From Lewinella sp050633125 (GTDB lineage: Bacteria > Bacteroidota > Bacteroidia > Chitinophagales > Saprospiraceae), in the NCBI RefSeq assembly GCF_050633125.1, contig NZ_JBOEFX010000081.1:38182-102181 (forward strand): a DNA stretch of 64,000 nucleotides, read 5' to 3'. Made by a program: the position numbers and the translations under genes. Below the pieces are notes generated by a model that was not told where the DNA came from, did no database searches, and saw only the letters and a program-made list of their open reading frames with translations. This document shows, piece after piece, positions 53,115 to 61,828 of the stretch (position 1 is the stretch's first letter; each line of letters begins with the position of its first letter).

Positions 53115-53127
53115 TGCCATTTCGGCA
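53115..53127. promoter_or_regulatory. Palindrome TGCC-ATTTC-GGCA, candidate heat-shock control site
   Basis: This inverted repeat with a nearby CTGTCAG (53101-53107) lies 155 bp upstream of dnaK. I recall similar tgcca/ctgac palindromes before chaperone genes in this phylum, but that is from memory and unverified. It could equally serve the divergent small gene. Confidence 0.3.
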
Positions 53128-53158
53128 GCTACTCCAACAAACAAGCCCCAAGCAGAAC

Positions 53159-53431
53159 ATGAAGAAACCTGATTTCAGTAAAATAGATGGAAGTGATCAA
53201 GCACCGGAGGGATATGCTTTTGTGCCAGTTAACCTGTATGGTATTTCTTTCGCCTTAGTGATCCCTGATGATGGAAGCATCTCCTCCTTCTTCCCTGATG
53301 TTCAACTGACGAGAATGAATAGTTGCACTGGATCAAACGGTTGCGGGTGTGAATATGAAAAACGATGCATATTAGGAAATTGCTTTTACACCTGTGGAGG
53401 ATATTCTACATGTACGCTAACCATTAATTAG
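53159..53431 (+). CDS. Small Cys-rich protein (90 aa), unknown
   Basis: The ATG at 53159 gives 90 residues; the ATG at 53114 would add 15 unconvincing residues across the palindrome. The first about 50 residues are ordinary (KKPDFSKIDGSDQAPEGYAFVPVNLYG). The last 37 contain seven Cys: NSCTGSNGCGC, RCILGNCFYTC and STC. There is no signal peptide. It could be a peptide precursor with leader and Cys-rich core, or a metal-binding protein; no maturation enzyme is nearby. A strong terminator follows. Family not recognised. Confidence 0.6.
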   Translation: MKKPDFSKIDGSDQAPEGYAFVPVNLYGISFALVIPDDGSISSFFPDVQLTRMNSCTGSNGCGCEYEKRCILGNCFYTCGGYSTCTLTIN

Positions 53432-53458
53432 CAAACTTTAAGAGCATTTGAAATTAAC

Positions 53459-53492
53459 AAAGCCGTGTTTACGTAATTGTAAACACGGCTTT
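53459..53492. terminator. Bidirectional hairpin terminator
   Basis: A perfect 14-bp inverted repeat (AAAGCCGTGTTTAC and its complement) with a six-base loop separates the Cys-rich gene and the convergent DUF4249 gene. Confidence 0.85.
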
Positions 53493-53531
53493 GTTATGCC
53501 TATTTCATCCTATATGAAGCAGCAACGTACT

Positions 53532-54551
53532 CTAAGGGACAAACCTAAGATCTGCAGTAATGACACTATTGTATAAACTGTCTCTTGCCTGTGACCCCAA
53601 AGTTAATTCATCGGAAATCGCCTGGTAACGAGAGGTAACAATACCTACACCGTTTTCTACATTGGAATAAACAGGAACTGATTGAGCTGAAGTAATACCA
53701 ATATTTGCATTAGCAATCCGCAGATAGTCTTCAATTTCCACACCAGCACCGGTAACCTGAATGAAGATACCATCAAATTTACGATTACCTGTTTCCAGGG
53801 GCTCTATTTCAGAGGCCAGGAACTGGTAAAAAGCTTCATTGTCAAAAGTAATAGACTGCGCAGACACGCTCTCATCTCTGATGATGTTCTTCGCTACGTC
53901 CCATTCAACTTGTTTTTCCAGAAAACTACTAGGATTATCAGGATCTGTTTCACGGTATTTAACAATCATTTGAATATCAAAGACTCTTCCTTCTTCTCCA
54001 CTTGGCCGGAAACCTAAACGGGTTGTTTTAGCAAAATCACCAAAGTTAAAAAATCCAGAGATCGGCAAATTCGCAACTTCCACTTCACTAACCATCACAG
54101 AGGTTGCAGTAGCTGCCTCCTCTCCTTCTCTTTCAATGATTACCCGAAAATCACTGCCATCACCAAGGGTCAGTTGACTTCTTTTAAGCTTATAGAGGTA
54201 ATTCGGTTCGTTAACAAAATCACCTTCATCTCTTGGATAGCCTTCATCGCGGCCATCGACCCTCTCTAATTCAGCTGTTTCACCATTACTTAGGCGCTCA
54301 ATTTTTACGGTTACACTATTCACATCATAATAAATGGAATCAGGAATTTGAGCAATCTCAGGAGCATTACCACCGGGCTCAAGAAAAGCACGTTCTACTC
54401 TTATATAATAGGCCGTGTCCTGTACCGACAAGAAAGCATAAACAACCGGGATATCTTTCCAATCGCCTTCCAGTTGAAAATCAGTTTCGCAAGAAGACCA
54501 TAGCATGGCGGTTCCCAAAAGAAGGAAAAAGAGGGAGTTTTTAATCGTCAT
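53532..54551 (-). CDS. DUF4249 lipoprotein
   Basis: The ATG at 54551 gives a lipoprotein signal (LLLGTAMLWSSC, Cys22) and a DUF4249 protein: PVVYAFLSVQDTAYYIRVERAFLEPG at the start and a long beta-rich domain ending in ADLRFVP. DUF4249 proteins are Bacteroidota surface lipoproteins usually encoded beside TonB-dependent receptors; no receptor is adjacent here. A -7 box at 54613-54620 fits. Confidence 0.85.
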   Translation of the reverse strand: MTIKNSLFFLLLGTAMLWSSCETDFQLEGDWKDIPVVYAFLSVQDTAYYIRVERAFLEPGGNAPEIAQIPDSIYYDVNSVTVKIERLSNGETAELERVDGRDEGYPRDEGDFVNEPNYLYKLKRSQLTLGDGSDFRVIIEREGEEAATATSVMVSEVEVANLPISGFFNFGDFAKTTRLGFRPSGEEGRVFDIQMIVKYRETDPDNPSSFLEKQVEWDVAKNIIRDESVSAQSITFDNEAFYQFLASEIEPLETGNRKFDGIFIQVTGAGVEIEDYLRIANANIGITSAQSVPVYSNVENGVGIVTSRYQAISDELTLGSQARDSLYNSVITADLRFVP

Positions 54552-54612
54552 AAGTATTTTAATCGATGGCACCCAAAAGTCTTGATGATGCCTTTGTTTT
54601 AACAGTCGAACG

Positions 54613-54620
54613 CAAAAATA
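54613..54620 (-). promoter_or_regulatory. -7 box for the DUF4249 gene
   Basis: The minus strand reads TATTTTTG, a TAnnTTTG match giving a leader of about 57 nt. Confidence 0.45.
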
Positions 54621-54742
54621 GGCTTTTGTTTTAAAACAGGTAGTAACTTTTAGGGACTGACGTCAGCTAAAAGCCAAAAAGGATAAAAATAAATTGTTCC
54701 CTATCTTGCAGCTTCGAATTGAACAAACCTAACAATCAATTT

Positions 54743-55558
54743 ATGTCCGTTCACAGAGATGTCAAAAAAGTAACGACACATATCCTCCAGGCGATGAAGT
54801 CCCGCGGTGAAAAGATCGCGATGTTGACGGCCTACGACTATAGTATGGCTCGTATTTTAGATGCCGCCGGAGTTGATGTCCTTCTTGTCGGAGATTCAGC
54901 CTCCAATGTTATGGCAGGGCACGAAACAACCTTGCCCATTACCTTGGATCAGATGATTTACCATGCCAGCTCCGTAGTAAGAGCTGTTGATCGCGCTTTG
55001 GTTGTAGTTGACTTGCCCTTTGGTACTTACCAAGGGAATAGCAAACTCGCCCTGGAATCGACCATCAGAATCATGAAAGAATCTGGTGCTCATGCGGTAA
55101 AACTCGAAGGCGGCGGTGAGATTGATGAAAGTATCAAGCGTATTCTCAAGGCAGGAGTACCTGTAATGGGTCACTTGGGACTAACCCCTCAATCCATTTA
55201 TAAATTTGGTACCTACACCGTACGCGCCAAGGAAGAAGAAGAAGCAGCACAGTTGATCAAAGACGCCAAAACCTTACAGAAACTAGGCTGTTTTGCCATC
55301 GTTTTAGAGAAGATCCCTGCTCACTTAACAAAAATTGTCAGCGAAGAACTTATCATTCCAACAATAGGCATTGGAGGAGGTGGTCATGCTGATGGGCAAG
55401 TTTTGGTGACGCATGACATGGTAGGCATCACCAAGGACTTTCACCCTCGGTTTCTACGTAGATACCTCGAATTATTTGATGTTATGAAAGAAGCTACGGA
55501 GCAATACATCAAGGATGTAAAGAGTGGTGACTTTCCCAACGAAAACGAGCAGTATTAG
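54743..55558 (+). CDS. panB: 3-methyl-2-oxobutanoate hydroxymethyltransferase
   Basis: The 271-residue protein has the PanB barrel motifs: MLTAYDYSMARILDAAGVDVLLVGDSASNVMAGHETTLPI, VVDLPFGTYQ, AVKLEGG, GHLGLTPQS and IGIGGGGHADGQVLVTHDM. It makes ketopantoate, the first step to pantothenate and CoA. I use the ATG at 54743 (MSVHRD...); a TTG at 54719 is possible. panC and panD are not in view. Confidence 0.95.
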   Translation: MSVHRDVKKVTTHILQAMKSRGEKIAMLTAYDYSMARILDAAGVDVLLVGDSASNVMAGHETTLPITLDQMIYHASSVVRAVDRALVVVDLPFGTYQGNSKLALESTIRIMKESGAHAVKLEGGGEIDESIKRILKAGVPVMGHLGLTPQSIYKFGTYTVRAKEEEEAAQLIKDAKTLQKLGCFAIVLEKIPAHLTKIVSEELIIPTIGIGGGGHADGQVLVTHDMVGITKDFHPRFLRRYLELFDVMKEATEQYIKDVKSGDFPNENEQY

Positions 55559-55603
55559 CGTGATGCTCTTGTAACTCCAAACAGAACGCTTCAATAAAAG
55601 GGT

Positions 55604-56635
55604 ATGTACCGAAAACTTCTACGTTTCCTTCTGGCCTTTAGCATTATTGCACTGATAAGCGCCTATTTCATTTACCGAAGTGTAGCTGGACCTGAAATAC
55701 TAGCGGAGGGCGCAGAAACGGTCTATGTAGAAATCCCTCATGGCACCTCTTTTGAAGCGCTGACCCGCATTTTATTGGCAAAACAGTTAATTCCAAACGA
55801 AGCTGTTTTTCGGTCACTGGCTAAAAAGCTTAACTACGAAGCTGACCCCGTCCGCTCTGGCAGGTTTGCCGTGGAGCCTGGTATGAAGTTACCTGACTTC
55901 ATCTATCGCTTACGCAATGGGAAACAAGCTCCGGTGATGGTTGTACTCACTACGGAAAGAGAACTTACAGACGTAGCAGCAAAAGTTGCACGATTTATAG
56001 AACCTGACGCACAGGCTTTTATTCAACTTTTCCAGAACGAGGACTTCCTTGATTCTTTAGGCTACACCAGGGAAAACCTTATGAGCTTATTTATACCTAA
56101 TAGTTATGAGCTTTATTGGGATACCTCTCCTCGTGATTTTATCAGAAGGATGATCGAAGAGCATGATATCTTTTGGAAAAGAAAAGACCGCTATATCAGG
56201 GCTAATCAATTGGAGCTTTCGCAAGCAGATGTCTATACTCTTGCTTCTATTGTTGAAAAAGAAACGCTTCAAGATGACGAAAAGAAGCGAATGGCCGGTG
56301 TCTATTATAACCGGTTAAAAATAGACATGAAACTGCAAGCAGATCCTACCGCCGTATTTGCCAGCAGAGATTTTAATACCAACCGGGTTACAAATTACCA
56401 CTTGCAGGTAGACTCTCCTTACAATACCTATAAATACAAAGGACTGCCCCCTGGCCCAATCGCAATGGCGAGCATTGCTTCTATTGATGCGGTCTTAAAT
56501 CATGAACAACATGATTATCTTTACTTTTGTGCTAAAGGAGATGGCACTGGTTACCACACTTTTGCCAAAAATCTCGAAGCCCATAAACGGAATGCCGAAA
56601 TTTATCGAGAAAATCGAAGGAAAAGAGGCAAATAG
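55604..56635 (+). CDS. mltG: Endolytic murein transglycosylase MltG
   Basis: The 343-residue protein has one N-terminal membrane helix (residues 5-23), a LysM-like region (YVEIPHGTSFEALTRILLAKQLI) and the YceG domain with YTLASIVEKET (Glu218, catalytic), MAGVYYNRL, LQADPTAVFA and SPYNTYKYKGLPPGPIAMAS. It cleaves nascent glycan strands and sets their length. Length is normal. It is 45 bp after panB. Confidence 0.95.
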   Translation: MYRKLLRFLLAFSIIALISAYFIYRSVAGPEILAEGAETVYVEIPHGTSFEALTRILLAKQLIPNEAVFRSLAKKLNYEADPVRSGRFAVEPGMKLPDFIYRLRNGKQAPVMVVLTTERELTDVAAKVARFIEPDAQAFIQLFQNEDFLDSLGYTRENLMSLFIPNSYELYWDTSPRDFIRRMIEEHDIFWKRKDRYIRANQLELSQADVYTLASIVEKETLQDDEKKRMAGVYYNRLKIDMKLQADPTAVFASRDFNTNRVTNYHLQVDSPYNTYKYKGLPPGPIAMASIASIDAVLNHEQHDYLYFCAKGDGTGYHTFAKNLEAHKRNAEIYRENRRKRGK

Positions 56636-56705
56636 CAAAAAAAGTGTAAAGGTGTAAGGGTTGGAAAAGTGTAAGGGTTATATCAACCATCAAACAAAAA
56701 AAAAC

Positions 56706-57590
56706 ATGGTTCACGTTATCGATTTAAACTTTCAAGGAATAAGCCAAAATATTGCTGCTTTTTTAGTCGAAACTGATACTGGGCCTATATTAGTCGAAAC
56801 AGGTCCGCATTCTACTTTACCCAGCTTGCAAAAAGGAGTAGAAATGGCAGGCTATCGACTGGAAGATATCCAGCATGTGTTCCTTACCCATATTCACCTT
56901 GATCATGCTGGTGCCGCCTGGTGGTTTGCTCGTAATGGCGCTAATATCTACGTTCACCCTAGAGGCAGTAAACACCTAGCTGCACCAGAGCGACTAATGG
57001 ATTCTGCCCGTCGAATCTACCAAGACAAGATGGATGAATTATGGGGAGAAATGCATCAAATCAACCCAGCACTAATTGTTGAGGCAGAGCATGAAGCGGC
57101 TTATGAAATAGGGCAAAAAACAATTAAAGCTTGGCACACCCCGGGGCATGCAGTACACCATATCGCATGGCAAATTGGTCCAAACCTCTTCACTGGTGAT
57201 GTAGCCGGCGTTAGTATTAATCAAGGCGTAGTGATCCCTCCCTGCCCTCCACCTGATATCAATATCGAAGATTGGGAAGCTAGCCTTGATCTTCTGAAAA
57301 AAATAAAACCAGAGCGGTTTTGCTTAACCCATTTTGGGCCCGTTGCCTACAGTGAGGAGCATTTGGAAAGCTTACGAAGCCGCTTACACAAATGGGCCGA
57401 CTGGATAAAGCCCTACTATCAAGAGGGTAAATCGGTAGAGGAGATTACACCTCTTTTCCAAGCTATGGTCAAAAACGATTTGGAGACGAGTGGCGTAGAC
57501 AGCACGGATATGGCTAAATACGAGGCAGCAAACCCCAGCTGGATGAGTGTGGCTGGTTTGTTGCGTTATTGGAAAAAGAAGGAAGCCTAA
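56706..57590 (+). CDS. MBL-fold metallo-hydrolase
   Basis: The 294-residue protein has the metallo-beta-lactamase motif THIHLDHAG (His62, His64, Asp66, His67), a further His near HTPGHAVHHIAW, LFTGDVAG and LTHFGP, a complete metal site. The C-terminal 90 residues are helical. Substrate unknown; the class includes glyoxalase II, lactonases and many others. The ATG at 56706 starts the domain; an earlier start at 56661 is rejected as non-conserved. Confidence 0.9.
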   Translation: MVHVIDLNFQGISQNIAAFLVETDTGPILVETGPHSTLPSLQKGVEMAGYRLEDIQHVFLTHIHLDHAGAAWWFARNGANIYVHPRGSKHLAAPERLMDSARRIYQDKMDELWGEMHQINPALIVEAEHEAAYEIGQKTIKAWHTPGHAVHHIAWQIGPNLFTGDVAGVSINQGVVIPPCPPPDINIEDWEASLDLLKKIKPERFCLTHFGPVAYSEEHLESLRSRLHKWADWIKPYYQEGKSVEEITPLFQAMVKNDLETSGVDSTDMAKYEAANPSWMSVAGLLRYWKKKEA

Positions 57591-57705
57591 ATTAGATAAA
57601 TCATCCTTTTCAGATGTTTAATAGACCTTTTCTTTCGGAATTAAAATCAGGCGAGATTTTGGCCTCAGCCAAAATTCGGGATGAATCATACTTTTTGCGC
57701 TACTT

Positions 57706-57924
57706 CTAGGACGCTGGCAAAAGATTTGTAAAAGCCTTGATAATGCCTTTCAAGAAACGGACATCAGGGGAAGGCATCGGCTCTGCTACAGAGCGAATTT
57801 GTTCGGAAATACCGTCAACGGTTTCAGAAGCCTCTACCACCATTTGCGCATTAAAAAGAAACGCATAAGCTGCAAAGCTGATGAGTACTAAACAAGAAAT
57901 AAAGAGTAAATTTTTCGCTTTCAT
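57706..57924 (-). CDS. Small membrane-anchored protein (72 aa)
   Basis: The frame encodes an N-terminal hydrophobic helix (LLFISCLVLISFAAYAFLF), then a short soluble part ending FTNLLPAS. It has an ATG and plausible composition, but no family. It is convergent with the MBL gene and divergent from the T9SS cargo gene. Moderate support only. Confidence 0.45.
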   Translation of the reverse strand: MKAKNLLFISCLVLISFAAYAFLFNAQMVVEASETVDGISEQIRSVAEPMPSPDVRFLKGIIKAFTNLLPAS

Positions 57925-58158
57925 AGATTGTTCCTTGAAACATTATTGTAAAAGTCACTCGTATTTGGCTAATATCCTAGCTTTTATCGACAAAGTATAG
58001 TTATTTCCCGATGAATGGTCTCCGTATAAGACGACTTACAGCGGACAATGGTTGCAGAAGTAGGTGAAAAAAATTAACAGATTTACGGCTAAAACGGCTA
58101 AATGAGTCGTAACTTGGTCTTGTTAATGGTTCTGTTTACTTAAACAATTAAATTAATT

Positions 58159-59892
58159 ATGAGATTAACGCTTACTTTTTTAATGCTATGTGCTGTTGCA
58201 ACAATGTCTTTTGCACAGATTAATACAGCATCTCCTTTCCCGGTCGACTTCGAAATCTTAGCACCAGCCGATGACGCTGGCATCTATGACTACGGGACGC
58301 AAGCTGGTGAAAACACTGATTTCCCTTGGGGACCTACGCTCAGCGAGACCTTGGTTAGAGATATTGCCTGGGGCTACACTGCTGCAGGAGACAGCCTTGG
58401 ATGTGAGGCGATTGTTACAGACCTCACAGGTAAGATCGCTGTCATCCGCCGTGGCGCTTGTGATTTCACTGTCAAGGTACTGAACGCACAAAATGCAGGT
58501 GCAGATGGTGTTATTATTATCAATCACTACGACAACGTAGACGACACTGACGCTTTCGTTATCGGAATGTCTTGTGGAGCAGCTGAAAATTGTGCAGACA
58601 TTACGATCCCTGCGATTTTCGTTAGCCGGACTACGGGTGAAGTTATCGTAAACTCACTGGCAGCTGGAGAGACCATGAGTGTTTCTTTTACAGTTAAGTC
58701 GTTTTACGACCCTACTTCTAGCTTTTCTATCCAAACTCCTTTGACAGATGCAATTCCATTTGACTCTTACTTTATCCACTACGTGAATCCAAATTCGGTT
58801 GATGCAGTTGATGTAACTGTTACAGCAACAATTGCAGCTCCTTCTGGCATAGAGACCGTACTTACCGGTGCTTCTAATGTTGGTCCTTTGGGAGATTCTA
58901 TTATTGTTTTAGATGGAGAGTATGAACCAACAGAGCTTGGTACGTATACCGTTACCTGGACGCATGATCAAGGTTCTGAAGTACTAGAGAGTCAATTCAT
59001 AACAACAGATTATACTTATGGCACAGCAAGTCCTGAGCTAGGACAAGCTCCTAGAGTAAGTGATGCCGATTTTGCTACAGGTAACCTAGTATACCAGGCA
59101 GGAGCATTGTCTATTATGGATGAAGATGGAGCTGTAGCTACACATGCTTCTTTTGGTTTATCTAACGGCGCTGATCTTTATACAGGTGACCCTGATGCTG
59201 ACCAGATTGTTGTTATCCTCTACGATGCTGATAGTGATGACGATGACCTTATTGATTTCAGTCCGACATCAGCGGCTACTACTTTCGATGACCTTACTCC
59301 TGTGGCTTTAGCGACCTATTTCATTACTGGTAACGAAACAGGTGACGATCAGTTATTCGTACAATGGGAAAACCTTGTCGATGGTGGCAACTTAGTTACC
59401 CTTAAGCCTAACGGTGCTTACTATACGGTAATTGCTTACGACGGTTCAAGTGCAGGTCTTGGTATTTGCCCAGGTTTTGTGGCTAGTGCAGGGGTTAACT
59501 ACCTCAACTTCCCTACAACACCTATCATTGTTGCCGGTTCCTTCTTCTCAGGTGGATGGAATGGCCAAACGGTAGGAATCAACCTTCACTTAGCTGGCTT
59601 CGAGCCACCAGTAGGTACAGAAGACCTACCAGGATTGGATGCTGACAAAGTAACTTTAGCGCCAAACCCAGTTAGCAGCCGTTTGAATGTAATGTTCGAC
59701 TTGGACCAAACTGCCGACAAGATACAAATGATCATGACCGACGTAAGTGGTAAGATCATCACCACTGAGGAATACGAGCAAGTTTTCAATCAATCTATCG
59801 AAATAGATATGGAGCGCTTGCCACGCGGTTCTTACTTCCTGAGTATTGCTACACCGGAAGGTTACCGTGTTGAACGGATTATCAAGCAGTAA
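58159..59892 (+). CDS. T9SS-secreted protein with PA domain and C-terminal sorting domain
   Basis: The 577-residue protein has a signal peptide (LTFLMLCAVATMSFAQ), a protease-associated (PA) domain near residues 75-170 (IAVIRRGACDFTVKVLNAQNAGADGVIIINH), Ig-like beta domains, and a type A T9SS sorting domain at about 500-577 (LAPNPVSSRLNV ... GSYFLSI ... VERIIKQ). The sorting domain is cleaved as T9SS exports and anchors the protein. PA domains are protein-interaction modules usually attached to peptidases; no peptidase domain is present here. Ligand unknown. Confidence 0.9.
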   Translation: MRLTLTFLMLCAVATMSFAQINTASPFPVDFEILAPADDAGIYDYGTQAGENTDFPWGPTLSETLVRDIAWGYTAAGDSLGCEAIVTDLTGKIAVIRRGACDFTVKVLNAQNAGADGVIIINHYDNVDDTDAFVIGMSCGAAENCADITIPAIFVSRTTGEVIVNSLAAGETMSVSFTVKSFYDPTSSFSIQTPLTDAIPFDSYFIHYVNPNSVDAVDVTVTATIAAPSGIETVLTGASNVGPLGDSIIVLDGEYEPTELGTYTVTWTHDQGSEVLESQFITTDYTYGTASPELGQAPRVSDADFATGNLVYQAGALSIMDEDGAVATHASFGLSNGADLYTGDPDADQIVVILYDADSDDDDLIDFSPTSAATTFDDLTPVALATYFITGNETGDDQLFVQWENLVDGGNLVTLKPNGAYYTVIAYDGSSAGLGICPGFVASAGVNYLNFPTTPIIVAGSFFSGGWNGQTVGINLHLAGFEPPVGTEDLPGLDADKVTLAPNPVSSRLNVMFDLDQTADKIQMIMTDVSGKIITTEEYEQVFNQSIEIDMERLPRGSYFLSIATPEGYRVERIIKQ

Positions 59893-59901
59893 ACATGTTA
59901 G

Positions 59902-59955
59902 GTTTGCCTTCTTGGGTTCCTGAAAAACGAGGAATCATAAGGCAAACCAACTGTA
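59902..59955 (+). terminator. Hairpin after the T9SS cargo gene
   Basis: The arms ggtttgcctt and aaggcaaacc pair across a loop that itself contains a weaker stem (ggttcct...aggaatc). It begins about ten bases after the stop codon. Confidence 0.55.
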
Positions 59956-60028
59956 TTAAGTACTGAGTATAGGGTATAGGGATTTTATTTCCAAAAATGT
60001 GACGCTATACTCCTCGACTTAGAACGTG

Positions 60029-60059
60029 GAATGGCGAGTGGGATTCCCGCTCGCCATTC
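60029..60059. terminator. Bidirectional hairpin
   Basis: GAATGGCGAG and its complement form a 10-bp stem extended by GGG/CCC around a small loop, between the convergent cargo gene and ABC ATPase gene. Confidence 0.7.
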
Positions 60060-60093
60060 TCATTTATAGTCTAACCGCCAAAGATTTGTGAAA

Positions 60094-61824
60094 CTAGTCT
60101 AAAACCGCGTCCAGCAATTTCCGAGTATAGGTCTCTTTGGGTGCACTAAAGAGTTCATCGGTGGTGCCTATTTCTACCATTTTCCCTTTTTGCATCACGA
60201 GAACTCGGTCTGCGATAAAGCGGATAACGGCCAGGTCATGGGAAATAAAAAGCAAGGAAAACTGATAGGTGTCCTGGAGGTCTTTGATCAAATTCAACAC
60301 CTGTGCCTGTACGGAAACATCCAATGCTGATACAGATTCATCACAAACCAAGACCTTGGGGCGTAGCAACAATGCTCTGGCTAAACCTATTCGCTGGCGC
60401 TGACCACCGGAGAAAGCCTTGGGATAGCGAGATAAAACTGTTTCGTCTAGCCCCACCTGCTCCAACACTTCTAAAATACGGTTATTTCGGATAGCCGGCG
60501 TCTTATTTGGATCGTGAATCAACAATGGTTCCTCAAGCAATTGAAGGATCGTCAATTTGGGGTTTAAAGAACTAAAAGGGTCCTGAAATACCATTTGCAA
60601 ATCTGGTCTCAAAGGACGCAATTCTTGTTCACTAAGGCTAGTCAACTGGTGACCTTCAAAAACTACTCCTCCACTGCGGATAGGCAACAAGGACAATATA
60701 GCTTTGCCTAATGTTGTTTTTCCGCTTCCTGACTCCCCCACTATTCCCAAGCATTCTCCTCTCCGAAGCGAAAAGGAAACTTGATCAACCGCTTTTACAT
60801 ATTCTATTGTTTGTCCCAGCCAGTTGCGTTGAACGGAGTACCAAACTCTCAAGTCTGTCACCTCTACAATGGCCTCTTGAGAAGAAAGGTGATCCCTTCG
60901 ATCTGCAATTTCTTTCTCCGACAACTTTAAATCATCCATAAACACGGATAATTCTTGCTGATCCTTAGAAAGAAAATCCTGGACAGTAGGCAAACGCCGA
61001 AGTTGCTCACTGGTCGTGGCTCTACAATTAAGCAATCCTTTTGTGTAAGGATGATGTGGGTCAGAGAAGATGTCGGCTACTTTTGCTTCCTCGACCTTAT
61101 GGCCATTTTGCATCACCATTACCCGGTCTGCAATCCCTCTGATAACCCCAAGATCGTGGCTAATAAACAAAATGGCAATCCCCAATTCTACTTGTAGCCG
61201 CTTGATCAAATCAAGTATAGCTCGCTGAACAGTGACATCAAGCGCAGTGGTCGGTTCGTCTGCTATTAATAATTCAGGTTCAGCACACAGTGCCATAGCT
61301 ATCATCACCCTTTGGCGTTGGCCACCTGATAACTCATGAGGGTAGGCGCCGTAAATGCGTTCAGGCTCCCTCAGTTCGACTTTGCTTAGCCATTCAAGCG
61401 TTTTCTGCTTAGCACTCTTTTTATCAAGTGCAAGATGCTTTCTTAATACTTCGTCAATTTGTTCTCCACAAGGCATTACAGGGTTAAGACTACTCAGTGG
61501 CTCCTGAAAGATCATCCCTATCTCCTTGCCTCTGATGCTATTTAGTGCAGGTTCAGAAAGTTGGTCTAACCGGGTATCCCCCTTCCACCATATCTCTCCC
61601 TTTGCATTGGCACTACCTGGCAACAACTGCATCACGGATAGGGCGGTAAGTGTTTTTCCTGATCCTGACTCGCCCACAACTCCCAGGCTCTCGCCCTTAC
61701 CAAGCTCAAATTCAAGTTGCTCAACGGCTATCTTTTCGTCTCCATTGCCCGAAGAAAAACCAATGGTCCACTGCGTGAACCGAAGTAAAGCACCGTTATG
61801 AGAATCAGGAGTATCGATAACCAT
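60094..61824 (-). CDS. Fused double ATPase of a dipeptide/oligopeptide-type ABC importer
   Basis: The 576-residue protein holds two complete ABC ATPase domains: Walker A GESGSGKT at 51-58 and again near 350, LSGGQRQRVMIAMAL and SGGQRQRIGLARAL signatures, and Walker B with LLIADEPTTALD and VLVCDESVSALD. This matches YejF/DppD-DppF-type fusions, which power peptide import. Permease and binding-protein genes are not within view. It starts 4 bp after the arginine deiminase stop, so the two are one operon. Confidence 0.93.
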   Translation of the reverse strand: MVIDTPDSHNGALLRFTQWTIGFSSGNGDEKIAVEQLEFELGKGESLGVVGESGSGKTLTALSVMQLLPGSANAKGEIWWKGDTRLDQLSEPALNSIRGKEIGMIFQEPLSSLNPVMPCGEQIDEVLRKHLALDKKSAKQKTLEWLSKVELREPERIYGAYPHELSGGQRQRVMIAMALCAEPELLIADEPTTALDVTVQRAILDLIKRLQVELGIAILFISHDLGVIRGIADRVMVMQNGHKVEEAKVADIFSDPHHPYTKGLLNCRATTSEQLRRLPTVQDFLSKDQQELSVFMDDLKLSEKEIADRRDHLSSQEAIVEVTDLRVWYSVQRNWLGQTIEYVKAVDQVSFSLRRGECLGIVGESGSGKTTLGKAILSLLPIRSGGVVFEGHQLTSLSEQELRPLRPDLQMVFQDPFSSLNPKLTILQLLEEPLLIHDPNKTPAIRNNRILEVLEQVGLDETVLSRYPKAFSGGQRQRIGLARALLLRPKVLVCDESVSALDVSVQAQVLNLIKDLQDTYQFSLLFISHDLAVIRFIADRVLVMQKGKMVEIGTTDELFSAPKETYTRKLLDAVLD

Positions 61825-61828
61825 TTTT

